64,000 nt of DNA from an uncultured Helicobacteraceae bacterium (GTDB lineage Bacteria; Campylobacterota; Campylobacteria; Campylobacterales; Helicobacteraceae): assembly GCA_947588965.1 (NCBI GenBank), contig CANQAN010000001.1, positions 186,001 to 250,000 on the forward strand, written 5' to 3'. Positions 1 through 7,925 of the stretch are shown here, piece after piece. The notes beneath the pieces are model-generated. The model ran no database searches, had not been told where the DNA came from, and saw only the letters and a list, made by a program, of their open reading frames with translations. Every line of letters begins with the position of its first letter. Within the stretch, counting starts at the first letter, position 1. A program made the position numbers and the translations under genes.

Positions 1-610
1 CCTCAAAGGTGTCAAACAAATACAAATCTCTGTGCGGGAAAAATTCATTGATTTTTCTTGCAAATTCCCCCTTATACACGCCACATTCTGCCACAGCACC
101 CTCCAGCCCTGCTTCATTTATGCGCTTTGCAAGAAGCTCTAAGCTCTTATAGCGCACAAAATCACGCGTATCCTTAACGCTCTCATTGCTAGAAAACTGC
201 ATTGTTACAGGGAAAAGTATGTTTCTTTGGCAATCTTTCAAAACCTCTGCAGTCAAATCCCAATTTAAAAACTCCACATAAGCGTTATTTAAAGATTCTG
301 TCAGTTCAGTGAAAAAGACATCATTTTCGTTATCCACGATAAATGCACAAGCCTTAGCACAATCCAAGCCCTCAACCCTCATTCTCTCTTTCACCACACT
401 CACATTGCCACTTGCAATAAGAAAAACATCAACTTCCAAGCCTTTTAGCTCCTCTATGCTCATTACAGAATAGCCTCTAAACTCCTTGATCTTTTGTGTA
501 TTAAAAGTATAGGGATTCACAAATCCCAGAATCTCAAAATGCGCAAAATCAATTTTCTCCATAACAACCTCTGCAATCGCACCCACACCAAACACAACAA
601 GCTTTTTCAT
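1..610 (-). CDS. TylF-type methyltransferase with N-terminal nucleotide-binding-like domain (partial)
   Basis: This gene is absent from the ORF track because it runs off the window. I translated the minus strand from the ATG at 610, and it stays open to base 1. It starts MKKLVVFGVGAIAEVV, a Rossmann-like glycine-rich strand resembling PglD-type N-domains. After about 165 residues comes AECGVYKGEFARKI followed by LYLFDTFEG, which resembles the SAM-binding start of the TylF/MycF sugar O-methyltransferase family. The start overlaps the stop of the upstream gene as ATGA, so it belongs to the same operon. The inferred role is O-methylation of a surface sugar. The C-terminal half is not visible. 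Confidence 0.7.
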   Translation of the reverse strand, partial: MKKLVVFGVGAIAEVVMEKIDFAHFEILGFVNPYTFNTQKIKEFRGYSVMSIEELKGLEVDVFLIASGNVSVVKERMRVEGLDCAKACAFIVDNENDVFFTELTESLNNAYVEFLNWDLTAEVLKDCQRNILFPVTMQFSSNESVKDTRDFVRYKSLELLAKRINEAGLEGAVAECGVYKGEFARKINEFFPHRDLYLFDTFE

Positions 611-1356
611 GCATTCCTCCCGCTCTCTCTTGCGACCACATAGACATCTCCTGCGATCTGTGGATAGATCTCACCCAGTCGCATAAAGGCCGCGATCATT
701 TGTGGATTCCAATGCGCTTGTATTTGCGCATTTGAAAGGGGCTTGAGCCAATATCCTCCTGTAGAGACAATCTCAAATCCCGCATTTTTAAACTCCGCCA
801 CAAAAGCATCCAAATCATAAATACGTCGATGCCCATGGAACATATCCGCCTCACTCATAGACTTCTCACTCTCCAAAAGTCCCATTTCTACCGCTGCTTG
901 ACGGTGTAGAGAGTGAGAGTTTGGCACAGCAGCAAAAATAATGCCTCCCCCCCCGAGACTATCACCCTTTTTGAGCCAATTTTTAACCAACTCCAAAATC
1001 TCTTTAGGATTCTCCACATGCTCTAAGACATGCCCCATAACAATCGCGCTATAGGATTTTTGAGGGCAAAATTCCTCAAAGAGAGCATTATGCACACGCA
1101 ATCCCTCAAATCTCTTTGAGAGATTCTCACAAAACACAGCACTCCCCTCTAAAACCTCTAATTCCTCAACAAACCCACACAAACGCTCCGTCATTACACC
1201 TTCAGCAGGACCCATTTCAAGCACAGCGCCACCCCTATAGAAACGTTTAAAAATCTCAAAACAATATTCAATCTCAAAGCCCGAAATTTCCCGCGCAGAA
1301 AGCGGATTATCATAATCTCTTGCGATATTTTCTAATCGTTGCTTTTCTGATTCCAT
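607..1356 (-). CDS. Class I SAM-dependent methyltransferase, poly-G tract in coding region
   Basis: This is a 249-residue methyltransferase with motif I around residues 40-50 (VLEMGPAEG), motif IV-like SAIVMGHVLEHVENP and a C-terminal GYWLKPLSNAQ. These are typical of Methyltransf_23-like enzymes in polysaccharide clusters. A run of 8 G on the coding strand encodes GGGG in KKGDSLGGGGIIFAAVPN, where relatives usually have a short KPGG turn. Slippage there would remove the C-terminal half. The current phase is open. It lies 1 nt after the FkbH-like gene and overlaps the next gene by 4 nt. The substrate is unknown; a sugar or acyl hydroxyl is inferred from context. Confidence 0.8.
   Translation of the reverse strand: MESEKQRLENIARDYDNPLSAREISGFEIEYCFEIFKRFYRGGAVLEMGPAEGVMTERLCGFVEELEVLEGSAVFCENLSKRFEGLRVHNALFEEFCPQKSYSAIVMGHVLEHVENPKEILELVKNWLKKGDSLGGGGIIFAAVPNSHSLHRQAAVEMGLLESEKSMSEADMFHGHRRIYDLDAFVAEFKNAGFEIVSTGGYWLKPLSNAQIQAHWNPQMIAAFMRLGEIYPQIAGDVYVVARESGRNA
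947..954 (-). repeat. Poly-G tract (8 G) in methyltransferase gene
   Basis: Eight C on the plus strand read as G on the coding strand, followed by AGG. It is in frame at present. It is the shortest tract of the set and is bounded by an A, so it may slip less than the others. Confidence 0.75.
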
Positions 1357-1357
1357 T

Positions 1358-3040
1358 TTAATTCCTTATTTTCAAACTCAATCCGCTCAAATCCAAGCAT
1401 TCTTGCGTGATTTGCAACACATTTTCTTTGATTCTCTGTGTCTTTAAAGTCTCTAGAAACTCCAAAAACGGCGCATTGCGCACACCCCTTTGGAATTCCA
1501 GCAAGATTCCCTTTGTCCCTAAAAACTCCAAAGCCAAAGCACAGGATTCAAAAAACAAAATCCTCTCCAGCTTCCTCCCAAGCGCACGACAACTTATGCA
1601 AAAGTCTTTAACCAGTACATTTTCACCCTCTCTCAATCCCACAAACACGCAAATAATTCCGCTCTCACTCAATTTGTCGCGCATAGCAACGGTAATAAGA
1701 CATGCATTTGCGCTCTCCATCCATCCCATCACTTCATTTTGTGTCGGTCGCGTGTAATTGCTCAAAAATTGATTTGTCTTATTTAAAAGCTCTGTGGCAC
1801 GAGGCACTGTTGCGCTGACATTGACACAAAATTCCAGCGCGATTTCTAATTTCTCAAAATACTCACGTTCTGAAAGCTCTGCAAACTCCGCTCTTATGCT
1901 GTTTGCTTGAATGTCCTTAGAGCGCAGAGCATCCTCTCTGTTTGTCGCACTTTTAAGCATTTGTGGAAACAAGCGCAAACGTCTCACCACCTCTAAAGGT
2001 GCCGTTGCAAGAAGTGTCTTAATGCCAAGAGTCCTGACATTTTCAATCTCTGCGGGATTATCATCAATAAACAGCACGGATTCTAAACCTATGTTAAGAT
2101 TCTTTGCTATCTCTACAATACCCTCTTTTTTGGGATTCCAACCAATATGTGCGCATGTAAAATCCTCCCATTTTAGAGCAAAATCCCTCCTTGCTTCAAA
2201 CATCTCTCTCACATCTGAAAGTTCGTTTTTAGAACAAAGGGCAAGCAAAAATCCTTGTGCCTTGAAGCGCAAAATCTCATTTTGCAAGAACGCATACTCC
2301 TCGTTGTATGTGAGCCCAAACACCCCATCTTCTCCTAAGATTCCACCATAGAGTGTATTGTCAAGATCTAAGATGAGAGCCTTAAGGCTTGGCAAGACAC
2401 AAGAAGGGATAAGAGACAAGCCCAAAATCTGCGCTAAACTCACACATGCCAGATTGCTTAAGCGCGTCCCTGTGATTTGAATTTTCACATCATCTAAAAG
2501 TGTGCTTTCTAATGTTTGACACTCTTGTATTTTTTGCGCTTCCCTTTGCAACCCTTTTATTCCGCGCATTTGCTCTCTCAACAACTCCCCCACACAAAAG
2601 ACCTGCACATCTCCTAAAATCGTGCATTGCTCCTTGAATCCCTCCCAATCCCTTGAAGTGATCTTATGTTTGCAAATCTCTAGCAAAATCACCAGAATCG
2701 GTGCCTTTGAAAGTCTGCGCAAAGACCCTATGCGCTCTAAGAGATAGGGCAGAACCCCCTCTGTGTGATAATTGTCCAAATCCACCCAAACAAGCTCTAA
2801 ATCGCCCTCTTTGAACCCCTCAAAACTCAATGTGTCATCATAACTGCTTAAAGAAAATCGCGCACTCAATCCCGCATAATGCAAAAAGGGATCAATAATG
2901 CTCAAAATCGGCTCAAAAGCGTGATTCCGATAGACATTAGCCCTTAGGATTCTATCCTCTTCGCCTCTCAAAGCACATTTTCTAGCGCATTCTAAGAGTT
3001 GCATTCTGGTCAAATTTTCTGCGAAGACATCACAATTCAT
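1358..3040 (-). CDS. FkbH-like HAD-superfamily protein
   Basis: This 560-residue protein has the HAD signature LILDLDNTLYGGILGEDG near residue 225 and FIDDNPAEIENVR about 90 residues later, followed by a GNAT-like C-terminal part (LLNKTNQFLSNYTR, then VKDFCISCRALGRKLE). This domain order is that of FkbH-like enzymes. In polyketide pathways these take a glycolytic three-carbon phosphate and load a glyceryl group onto a carrier protein. A carrier protein gene lies one gene upstream, so the same chemistry is inferred here, with the acyl product going to a surface sugar. Its start overlaps the VOC gene stop as ATGA. No poly-G tract is present. Confidence 0.85.
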   Translation of the reverse strand: MNCDVFAENLTRMQLLECARKCALRGEEDRILRANVYRNHAFEPILSIIDPFLHYAGLSARFSLSSYDDTLSFEGFKEGDLELVWVDLDNYHTEGVLPYLLERIGSLRRLSKAPILVILLEICKHKITSRDWEGFKEQCTILGDVQVFCVGELLREQMRGIKGLQREAQKIQECQTLESTLLDDVKIQITGTRLSNLACVSLAQILGLSLIPSCVLPSLKALILDLDNTLYGGILGEDGVFGLTYNEEYAFLQNEILRFKAQGFLLALCSKNELSDVREMFEARRDFALKWEDFTCAHIGWNPKKEGIVEIAKNLNIGLESVLFIDDNPAEIENVRTLGIKTLLATAPLEVVRRLRLFPQMLKSATNREDALRSKDIQANSIRAEFAELSEREYFEKLEIALEFCVNVSATVPRATELLNKTNQFLSNYTRPTQNEVMGWMESANACLITVAMRDKLSESGIICVFVGLREGENVLVKDFCISCRALGRKLERILFFESCALALEFLGTKGILLEFQRGVRNAPFLEFLETLKTQRIKENVLQITQECLDLSGLSLKIRN

Positions 3041-3567
3041 TTCTCAACAAACTCCACAAGCAAAGAATTTCTTAACATAACAAAGGCTATCTTGCGAAAA
3101 TAACGCGCCTCTTTTGGCTGGATAATCACCATAGCTTTACCCCCCCCCGCAGAAGTGGTAGAATGAGTGGAATCCACGACACTCTCTATCTTAGATTCCA
3201 CACTCTTTTCAAACCCACAGACAGCCTCAAAATCCGCACTAGATTTTTTAGCGCAAGAATCTAGTGCTTCAAACAATTCTTTTATGCTTGATTCAATGTT
3301 TTGTGTCTCATAGGCAAGGTGATACATTTTTGTGCGATTTTTGAGATAGCTTGTAAGCGGACCCTTTGGTGTGAGATTTTCTAAAATCTCAAGGCGATAG
3401 AGGGGATGTTTCTCGTCCTTAGGAATCAAAAAGATTCCGCGCACACCCACACTCTCGTCCTCAAACGTATCCTCACAGACAAATCCAAGCGCACGGAAAT
3501 AAAAAAGCTCTTCTTGCAAACTCCACGTAGCCACACCAATGTGATGAATGGGCAAATTCAAGGTCAT
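3037..3567 (-). CDS. VOC (glyoxalase/epimerase fold) protein with tract-bearing insertion
   Basis: The 176-residue product opens with LPIHHIGVATWSLQEELFYF, and HLAYETQNIE and RKIAFVMLRNSLLVEFVE carry the remaining VOC metal-site regions. Between the expected helix (ELFEAL) and the strand KAMVIIQPKEA there is a serine-rich stretch of about 40 residues (SCAKKSSADF to STTSAGGG) that I do not expect in this family. It holds a 9-G tract. Gain or loss of one G gives a stop within a few codons. The gene sits between ACP and FkbH genes with ATGA overlaps on both sides. It may act on the ACP-bound acyl group; the actual reaction is unknown. Confidence 0.75.
   Translation of the reverse strand: MTLNLPIHHIGVATWSLQEELFYFRALGFVCEDTFEDESVGVRGIFLIPKDEKHPLYRLEILENLTPKGPLTSYLKNRTKMYHLAYETQNIESSIKELFEALDSCAKKSSADFEAVCGFEKSVESKIESVVDSTHSTTSAGGGKAMVIIQPKEARYFRKIAFVMLRNSLLVEFVEK
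3140..3148 (-). repeat. Poly-G tract (9 G) in VOC gene
   Basis: The coding strand reads CTTCTGCG, then the G run, then TAAAGC. The current phase is open (SAGGGK). One extra G gives an immediate TAA, and one fewer gives TGA after about five codons. Confidence 0.85.
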
Positions 3568-3803
3568 CGCAAATGCTCTGTGATTTTTTCAATCAATTTC
3601 TTTTGCGAGGTGATTTCGTGCAACTCTGATTCTGAAAACTTCACATTAAACTCCTCCTCTATGCTCATAACAATATCAATATGCGCTAAGGAACTCCACC
3701 GCTCACACCCTTGCTGTGAAATGTCCGCATCCACACTCACTTCTATGCCCAGCACACTCTCTAGTATCTCACAGACTTTTTTTGAAATCTCTTTTTTGTC
3801 CAT
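3564..3803 (-). CDS. Acyl carrier protein
   Basis: This is a 79-residue acidic helical protein with a carrier-protein layout. Helix II begins at WSSLAHIDIVMSIEEEFNVKF. The usual phosphopantetheine site D-S-L is here S-S-L (Ser37-Ser38-Leu39), so the aspartate before the attachment serine is replaced. Many ACPs in polysaccharide clusters carry WDSLAHI at this place, which makes the alignment secure. It stands between a GNAT gene and the VOC and FkbH-like genes, so it probably carries the acyl unit made by FkbH rather than serving general fatty acid synthesis. It overlaps the VOC gene by ATGA. Confidence 0.85.
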   Translation of the reverse strand: MDKKEISKKVCEILESVLGIEVSVDADISQQGCERWSSLAHIDIVMSIEEEFNVKFSESELHEITSQKKLIEKITEHLR

Positions 3804-3812
3804 GAACTCTCC

Positions 3813-4388
3813 TTACAAACGATTTAAGAGCGACAAAACCACCCCTTTTGATTCCTCATAACTCTCCTTTGTGAAAAGCAAGACTTCCAAGCCCTCCTCC
3901 TCACACATTCCAACCCTCTTTGCGCCAAATTTCAAATGAAAGTTCAAAACCTCTCTGTTTTGCGGATAGAGGGTAAAGACATGCCTGTCATCGCATTTGA
4001 AAATCTCATAAAACGCCCTCTTTGTCAAAAAGTCCGATTCTAAAACCTGCAAAAAGCTCACTCCATCGCGCATAATCCACCGCCCAATCTCATAAAAGGC
4101 GAGATTATTGCGCAGAGCAAAGGCATTGTAAGTGGGATAAATGCTATTGACCCCTAGAGGATTCCCCTCTTTGTCCTCTATGACAAAATACCACTCATTG
4201 AGCTTTTGCTTGTAGTTTTCCATATATTTGATCTGCTTTTGTAGGTCATTTTCTTGTTTGTGTAAGAATCTTGATTTCTTCTCATCAGTGCGCAATTGCA
4301 AGATAAAAGCACTGTCACGCACCTCCGCTTCTCTTAAAACTATCGTTATCCCCTGTATTTTTGCAAAATTGTGCGCATTTCTCACCAT
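3813..4388 (-). CDS. GNAT-family N-acetyltransferase
   Basis: The product is about 191 residues starting from the ATG at 4388. The ORF track begins 11 codons earlier, but AAGGAGG lies 5 nt before this ATG and the family alignment starts near ITIVLREAEVRDSAFILQLR. The pattern VIEDKEGNPLGVNSIY and the C-terminal LNFHLKFGAKRVG fit RimJ/RimL- and PseH-like acetyltransferases. A likely job is acyl transfer to an amino sugar, possibly from the adjacent ACP. The upstream FemAB-like reading frame stops inside the start codon region (ATGGTGA), so the two are translationally coupled when that frame is open. Confidence 0.8.
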   Translation of the reverse strand: MVRNAHNFAKIQGITIVLREAEVRDSAFILQLRTDEKKSRFLHKQENDLQKQIKYMENYKQKLNEWYFVIEDKEGNPLGVNSIYPTYNAFALRNNLAFYEIGRWIMRDGVSFLQVLESDFLTKRAFYEIFKCDDRHVFTLYPQNREVLNFHLKFGAKRVGMCEEEGLEVLLFTKESYEESKGVVLSLLNRL

Positions 4389-5539
4389 GCAAACCTCCTT
4401 GCAGCATTTGCAAGATTCCAAGAATCCGCTAAATGCGCACGGTTTAAAAAGAATGGATTCAAACGTGACAAATTAACACAAGCTAAGAAATGCAAACCAA
4501 AATCAATAAAAAATAAAATATGAATAGTGAAAATGAAGTCTGTAGAAGTGGATTCTAATGATTCTGAAAATCTACCCCCCCCCCGCAGAGAGTTACTAGC
4601 AGGGAGTTCCCCCGCAAGAAGTTCGTAGAAATTATGCACAATCGTATGTCCACCGAAGCTTTCCTTTTGAAATATCAAACCCTCATTAAGAAATCTCCCC
4701 TCATTTTCTGTAGAGATTCCGAAGTCAAAGTATGTCTTACTTTGCGTATATTTGTCAATGAGCGTCTTAAGCAGGAGGTCTAGGGCTCCGATTTTTCTAC
4801 CACATTCATTTGTCGCCAAATATTGCGTGTGTACACAATTCTCATAGACAAAGAGTAAGCTCCCCGCTACAATCACTTCCTTGTGCTTGGCAAGATAGAG
4901 TATGATATTTTCTTTAAAACGTGAGTGAAGCAACCTCAACTCCGCCTCTGTATGCACAGCCATCACGCCATGCCGCTCCTGCAAGACAGCATTAAGAAGC
5001 TCTACAAAGCCCTTCATATCTGTGGATTCCTCTATGCTGACATCCTCTCTCTCTGCCTTTTTAACATTGCGTTTTTTGAGTTCATTAAGCCTCATGTTCT
5101 TATAACAAGTCGTGGAGCAATCCACCCTAAAGAGCTTCGCGCCATTTCTAAAGAGTGCGTAAGAATCCTCATTAGCAGGGCTTTTATGATAAATATAGGG
5201 AATACTCTTATAAATCAAACGTCTCATTCCTAACGTGCGCATATAATCCCGCAATAGCGCGAAGCAATCAAGCATTTTTGACTGGCGCATGGAATCCTGC
5301 GTGATAAATCCCCCAAAGGTTAGCCCCTGATGAGAGTATAGAGTATCTCCGCACACATTACAAGGCAGGAGTGCAAGAAGCTTATGCCCATCATAGAACA
5401 AAAGGGAATGATCGACAAATCTATCACTATGATAGTCCATATAATTCCGATCAAACATAAACAAGCCGTTTTTTGCCTCCTTATTGAAGCGATTCCAAAC
5501 TTCCTTGTCTCTTGTCTCATAGGGGACGATTCTTATCAT
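4382..5539 (-). CDS. FemAB-like GNAT acyltransferase with phase-dependent C-terminal tail
   Basis: Residues 1 to about 320 form a FemAB/Acetyltransf_6-like protein (LFMFDRNYMDYHSDRF, LYSHQGLTFGGF, TYFDFGISTENEGRFLNEGL). This family is common in nucleotide-sugar acylation and peptidoglycan branching. The domain appears complete at about NFYELLAGELPASN. A 10-G tract then encodes RGGG, and a further 63 codons follow, including a hydrophobic piece (FIFTIHILFFIDFGLHFLACV), ending inside the next gene's start. One more G gives an immediate TAG and one fewer gives a stop after about seven codons. The enzyme itself should survive every phase; the tail and the coupling do not. Confidence 0.75.
   Translation of the reverse strand: MIRIVPYETRDKEVWNRFNKEAKNGLFMFDRNYMDYHSDRFVDHSLLFYDGHKLLALLPCNVCGDTLYSHQGLTFGGFITQDSMRQSKMLDCFALLRDYMRTLGMRRLIYKSIPYIYHKSPANEDSYALFRNGAKLFRVDCSTTCYKNMRLNELKKRNVKKAEREDVSIEESTDMKGFVELLNAVLQERHGVMAVHTEAELRLLHSRFKENIILYLAKHKEVIVAGSLLFVYENCVHTQYLATNECGRKIGALDLLLKTLIDKYTQSKTYFDFGISTENEGRFLNEGLIFQKESFGGHTIVHNFYELLAGELPASNSLRGGGRFSESLESTSTDFIFTIHILFFIDFGLHFLACVNLSRLNPFFLNRAHLADSWNLANAARRFAW
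4575..4584 (-). repeat. Poly-G tract (10 G) at 3' end of FemAB-like gene
   Basis: The coding strand reads CTCTGCG, G run, TAGATTTTCAG. The present phase reads through a 63-codon tail to the downstream ATG; the other two phases stop at once or after a few codons. Confidence 0.85.
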
Positions 5540-6447
5540 CTCACAAACTCCGCAACCCCAAATCCATCTCTTCCCATGCCATTACCGCAATAAAACATAT
5601 ATTTTCTGCTTCCAACCTCCAAAAGCGCAGGATAGCAGAGCATTTGAGAATCAAACCCATCTTTAGATCTCTGCAGAGGGAAAAGCTCGTCATGCCTTTG
5701 CCAATAGATTCCATCGCTACTTGTCGCAAATCCCGATTTGTATTCTTTATCCAATGTATCAAGCGTGTAATACATCTCATAGCCACCCTGTGTGCGATAG
5801 ACCTTGGGGCGTCCGATTCTGTATTCATTCCCCACACATTGCACACAAGACACCCCATCTTTAGGGAAATTCACCCCGTCTTTTGATTCTGCATATTTAA
5901 TATCATAGCGCGGATAAGGAATCCCGCTAATCATCTCCCAATCATAAATCACACTATAGTAGATTCTAAACACACCCTTTTCATACAAAACACTATGCAA
6001 GCAGCGCCCAAACACACCCTCTGCACTCCTATCTAGCACAGGAGTCTCCTGCACTCTATGAAAGCTCTCTCCCCCATCTTCACTCACAGCAAGTCCGCTA
6101 AAGGCTAAGAATTTCACCTTTTGTGGAATCTGAAAAGCCACATAATACATATAAATGCGACTTCCCACGCGCAACACAGCGCCTAAAATCATTCCATTAT
6201 CATCAAAACAACCCTTTTTGCCGATATCTAGCGCGGGTTCTTTTGAGATTCTTAAGACATTCTTAGGATTCTGTGCTTCCACATCCACAAAGCCGATTCT
6301 TCCCACACCACTTTTATCTCTGAAGCTACAATAAATACGAATCACATCTTCATTCAGCAAAAAGGGTTCTGGCGTGAGCGCGGTATTATCGATCCAAGCA
6401 CTCGCGCCATTAGGGCAATAGACTAAGCCTCTCTTTTCCCAAGCCAT
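5536..6447 (-). CDS. Beta-propeller glycosidase-like protein
   Basis: The product is about 303 residues from the ATG at 6447, which overlaps the preceding stop as TAATG. Repeated blades with paired aromatic and D/G motifs (IYMYYVAF, FRIYYSVIYD, YEMYYTLDTLD, KYMFYCGNGMGRDGFG) and phrases such as SEDGGESFHRV and SSDGIYWQRHD are typical of five-bladed GH43/GH32/GH130-type propellers. There is no signal peptide, so it is probably cytoplasmic. Relatives occur in polysaccharide operons without a proven reaction. It might be a phosphorylase, a hydrolase or a non-catalytic fold; I cannot assign catalytic residues. Confidence 0.7.
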   Translation of the reverse strand: MAWEKRGLVYCPNGASAWIDNTALTPEPFLLNEDVIRIYCSFRDKSGVGRIGFVDVEAQNPKNVLRISKEPALDIGKKGCFDDNGMILGAVLRVGSRIYMYYVAFQIPQKVKFLAFSGLAVSEDGGESFHRVQETPVLDRSAEGVFGRCLHSVLYEKGVFRIYYSVIYDWEMISGIPYPRYDIKYAESKDGVNFPKDGVSCVQCVGNEYRIGRPKVYRTQGGYEMYYTLDTLDKEYKSGFATSSDGIYWQRHDELFPLQRSKDGFDSQMLCYPALLEVGSRKYMFYCGNGMGRDGFGVAEFVR

Positions 6448-7139
6448 TAGCACTTCCTCTCTTGTCTTATGTCCTCTTTAACTTTGCAAAATTGACGCGC
6501 AGGAATCTTTGATAGACTTGCAGGATTCCCCCTATAGATCGCATTTTCTTGCGTGTTTTTGTTAATCACGCTGCCAAGGGCTATGAAATTATCCTGCGCG
6601 ATTTTAATGTGATCAGCCACTGCGCAATTCACACCCAAAAAGCTATAAGATCCAATCTCACAATACCCGCTAATCACACAATGTGAAGTGATGAAACAAT
6701 GCTCTCTCACACAAGATCGATGTCCTAAGTGATTCCCACTCCACATCGTAACATTGTCGCAAACCTTTGTAAAAGGCTGCAAGACATTATGCTCTAAGAT
6801 GAAGCAATTCTCACCAATCTCCACATTGTGCCACACGAAGGCCTTTGAGCTCACATAACTTGCTAGTGTGTATCCTCTCTCTTTTAATGACAAAAACAAG
6901 CGCGTCCTTTCTCTATTTAATTGTCCATTTCCAAGCGCGACAAATGCGCTAAACTCCTCTGCAGGATAAATCCCCTCTAGTTCCTCTAAGGCAATCAAGG
7001 GTAAATCCAAAAATGCCCCCCCCCGCAGATATTCTCTAGAAACAGCAAATCCTACGACACGATAGTCTGAATCATGCGTGAAATACTCATACGCACAATG
7101 CGCTATCTCTCCCGCACCGACAATAACGAGCTTTTTCAT
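6447..7139 (-). CDS. PglD-like sugar O/N-acyltransferase (left-handed beta-helix)
   Basis: The product is about 230 residues, taking the ATG at 7139 after GGGAGG rather than the track start 8 codons earlier. It begins KKLVIVGAGEIAHCAYEYF (nucleotide-binding N-domain) and continues in hexapeptide repeats (VEIGENCFILEHNVLQ, VTMWSGNHLGHRSCV, GSYSFLGVNCAVAD). A 9-G tract encodes RGGAF in the N-domain, where relatives usually have a charged loop before LPLI. Loss of frame would delete the whole beta-helix. The likely role is acetylation of an amino-dideoxy sugar nucleotide. It ends in a 1-nt overlap with the propeller gene. Confidence 0.8.
   Translation of the reverse strand: MKKLVIVGAGEIAHCAYEYFTHDSDYRVVGFAVSREYLRGGAFLDLPLIALEELEGIYPAEEFSAFVALGNGQLNRERTRLFLSLKERGYTLASYVSSKAFVWHNVEIGENCFILEHNVLQPFTKVCDNVTMWSGNHLGHRSCVREHCFITSHCVISGYCEIGSYSFLGVNCAVADHIKIAQDNFIALGSVINKNTQENAIYRGNPASLSKIPARQFCKVKEDIRQERKC
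7016..7024 (-). repeat. Poly-G tract (9 G) in PglD-like gene
   Basis: The coding strand reads TATCTGCG, G run, CATTTTTGG. It is in frame now. Minus one G yields TGA after roughly ten codons, and plus one G runs about 20-30 codons to TAG. Confidence 0.85.
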
Positions 7140-7172
7140 ACTCTCACCTCCCTTACTTTGCAACTCACAACC

Positions 7173-7925
7173 TCAACTCTCAATCTTGCAATTCACAAAA
7201 ATCTCTGCGCCAAAACGCGGACAAAACTCAATCATTCCCTCTAATCCTCTCAACAACTCCTCATTAATAACCCCCTCTTTTAAGAGTAAAGACATTTTGG
7301 CATGGTTGAAAGGCTTGAGAAAATAACTTCCCTGCTCTATCATTTTAATGCCCCCCCCCCGCGCGGAAGAAATAAACTCCACAAGAGATTCTTGTGTAAA
7401 GGCACTGTGTTGTTGAAGTTTTTTTGCGCTTGGCGTGAGATCGCCAAGATTCAAAAGACCGGATTTATAAGCCCAGAGGAGATGAAAGCTAAGGGCATTA
7501 GGGACATTGATATGCAAGATTGTCTCTGTACTGCAGAGTTCAAAGACAGATTTCAAAAACTCCTTAGGCTCACGCACTTCATGCAAAAGTGAGCTTAGAA
7601 TGATAAAATCAAAGGAATGATGTTTTAATACTTGAATTTGATTTTCAAGGAAGTCATTGATAATCTTAACATTAACAAGCCCTTTGCAATCCTCACGCGC
7701 AATCTTTACAAAAACCTCTGAAGGCTCTACAATCACAAGCTGCTCAAAGTCTCTGGTATGATTAGCAATACAGCTCTCACCACATCCGATCTCTAAAATG
7801 CGCTTTGCCCTGTGTGATTCAAGGAATCCTAAGATTTTCTCTCGCCTTATGCGCACCATTGTTTTCTCAAACTCATAATCCGCACTCAAATAATCCTGCG
7901 TATATTTCTCAATGTCTCTTTGCAT
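7173..7925 (-). CDS. Class I SAM-dependent methyltransferase, poly-G tract near the 3' third
   Basis: The 250-residue product has motif I RILEIGCGESCIA, FDFIILSSLLHEVREP and a C-terminal GSYFLKPFNHAKM closely matching the GYWLKPLSNAQ region of the methyltransferase at 607-1356. Where that paralog has EFKNAGFEIV, this one has EFISSARGGGIKMI, so the 10-G tract sits in the position of a normal AGF turn with a few extra residues. Both alternative phases stop within a few codons and remove the last 65 or so residues. It starts with AAGGAG, 17 nt inside the long phase of the formyltransferase tail. The substrate is unknown. Confidence 0.8.
   Translation of the reverse strand: MQRDIEKYTQDYLSADYEFEKTMVRIRREKILGFLESHRAKRILEIGCGESCIANHTRDFEQLVIVEPSEVFVKIAREDCKGLVNVKIINDFLENQIQVLKHHSFDFIILSSLLHEVREPKEFLKSVFELCSTETILHINVPNALSFHLLWAYKSGLLNLGDLTPSAKKLQQHSAFTQESLVEFISSARGGGIKMIEQGSYFLKPFNHAKMSLLLKEGVINEELLRGLEGMIEFCPRFGAEIFVNCKIES
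7351..7360 (-). repeat. Poly-G tract (10 G) in second methyltransferase gene
   Basis: The coding strand reads TTCCGCGC, G run, CATTAAAATG. It is in frame now (ARGGGIK). One extra G gives CAT TAA, and one fewer gives TGA after three codons. Confidence 0.85.

Noticed and set aside
3406-3861. 151-residue ORF on the plus strand
   Set aside because: Antisense of the VOC and ACP genes, which have clear family motifs.
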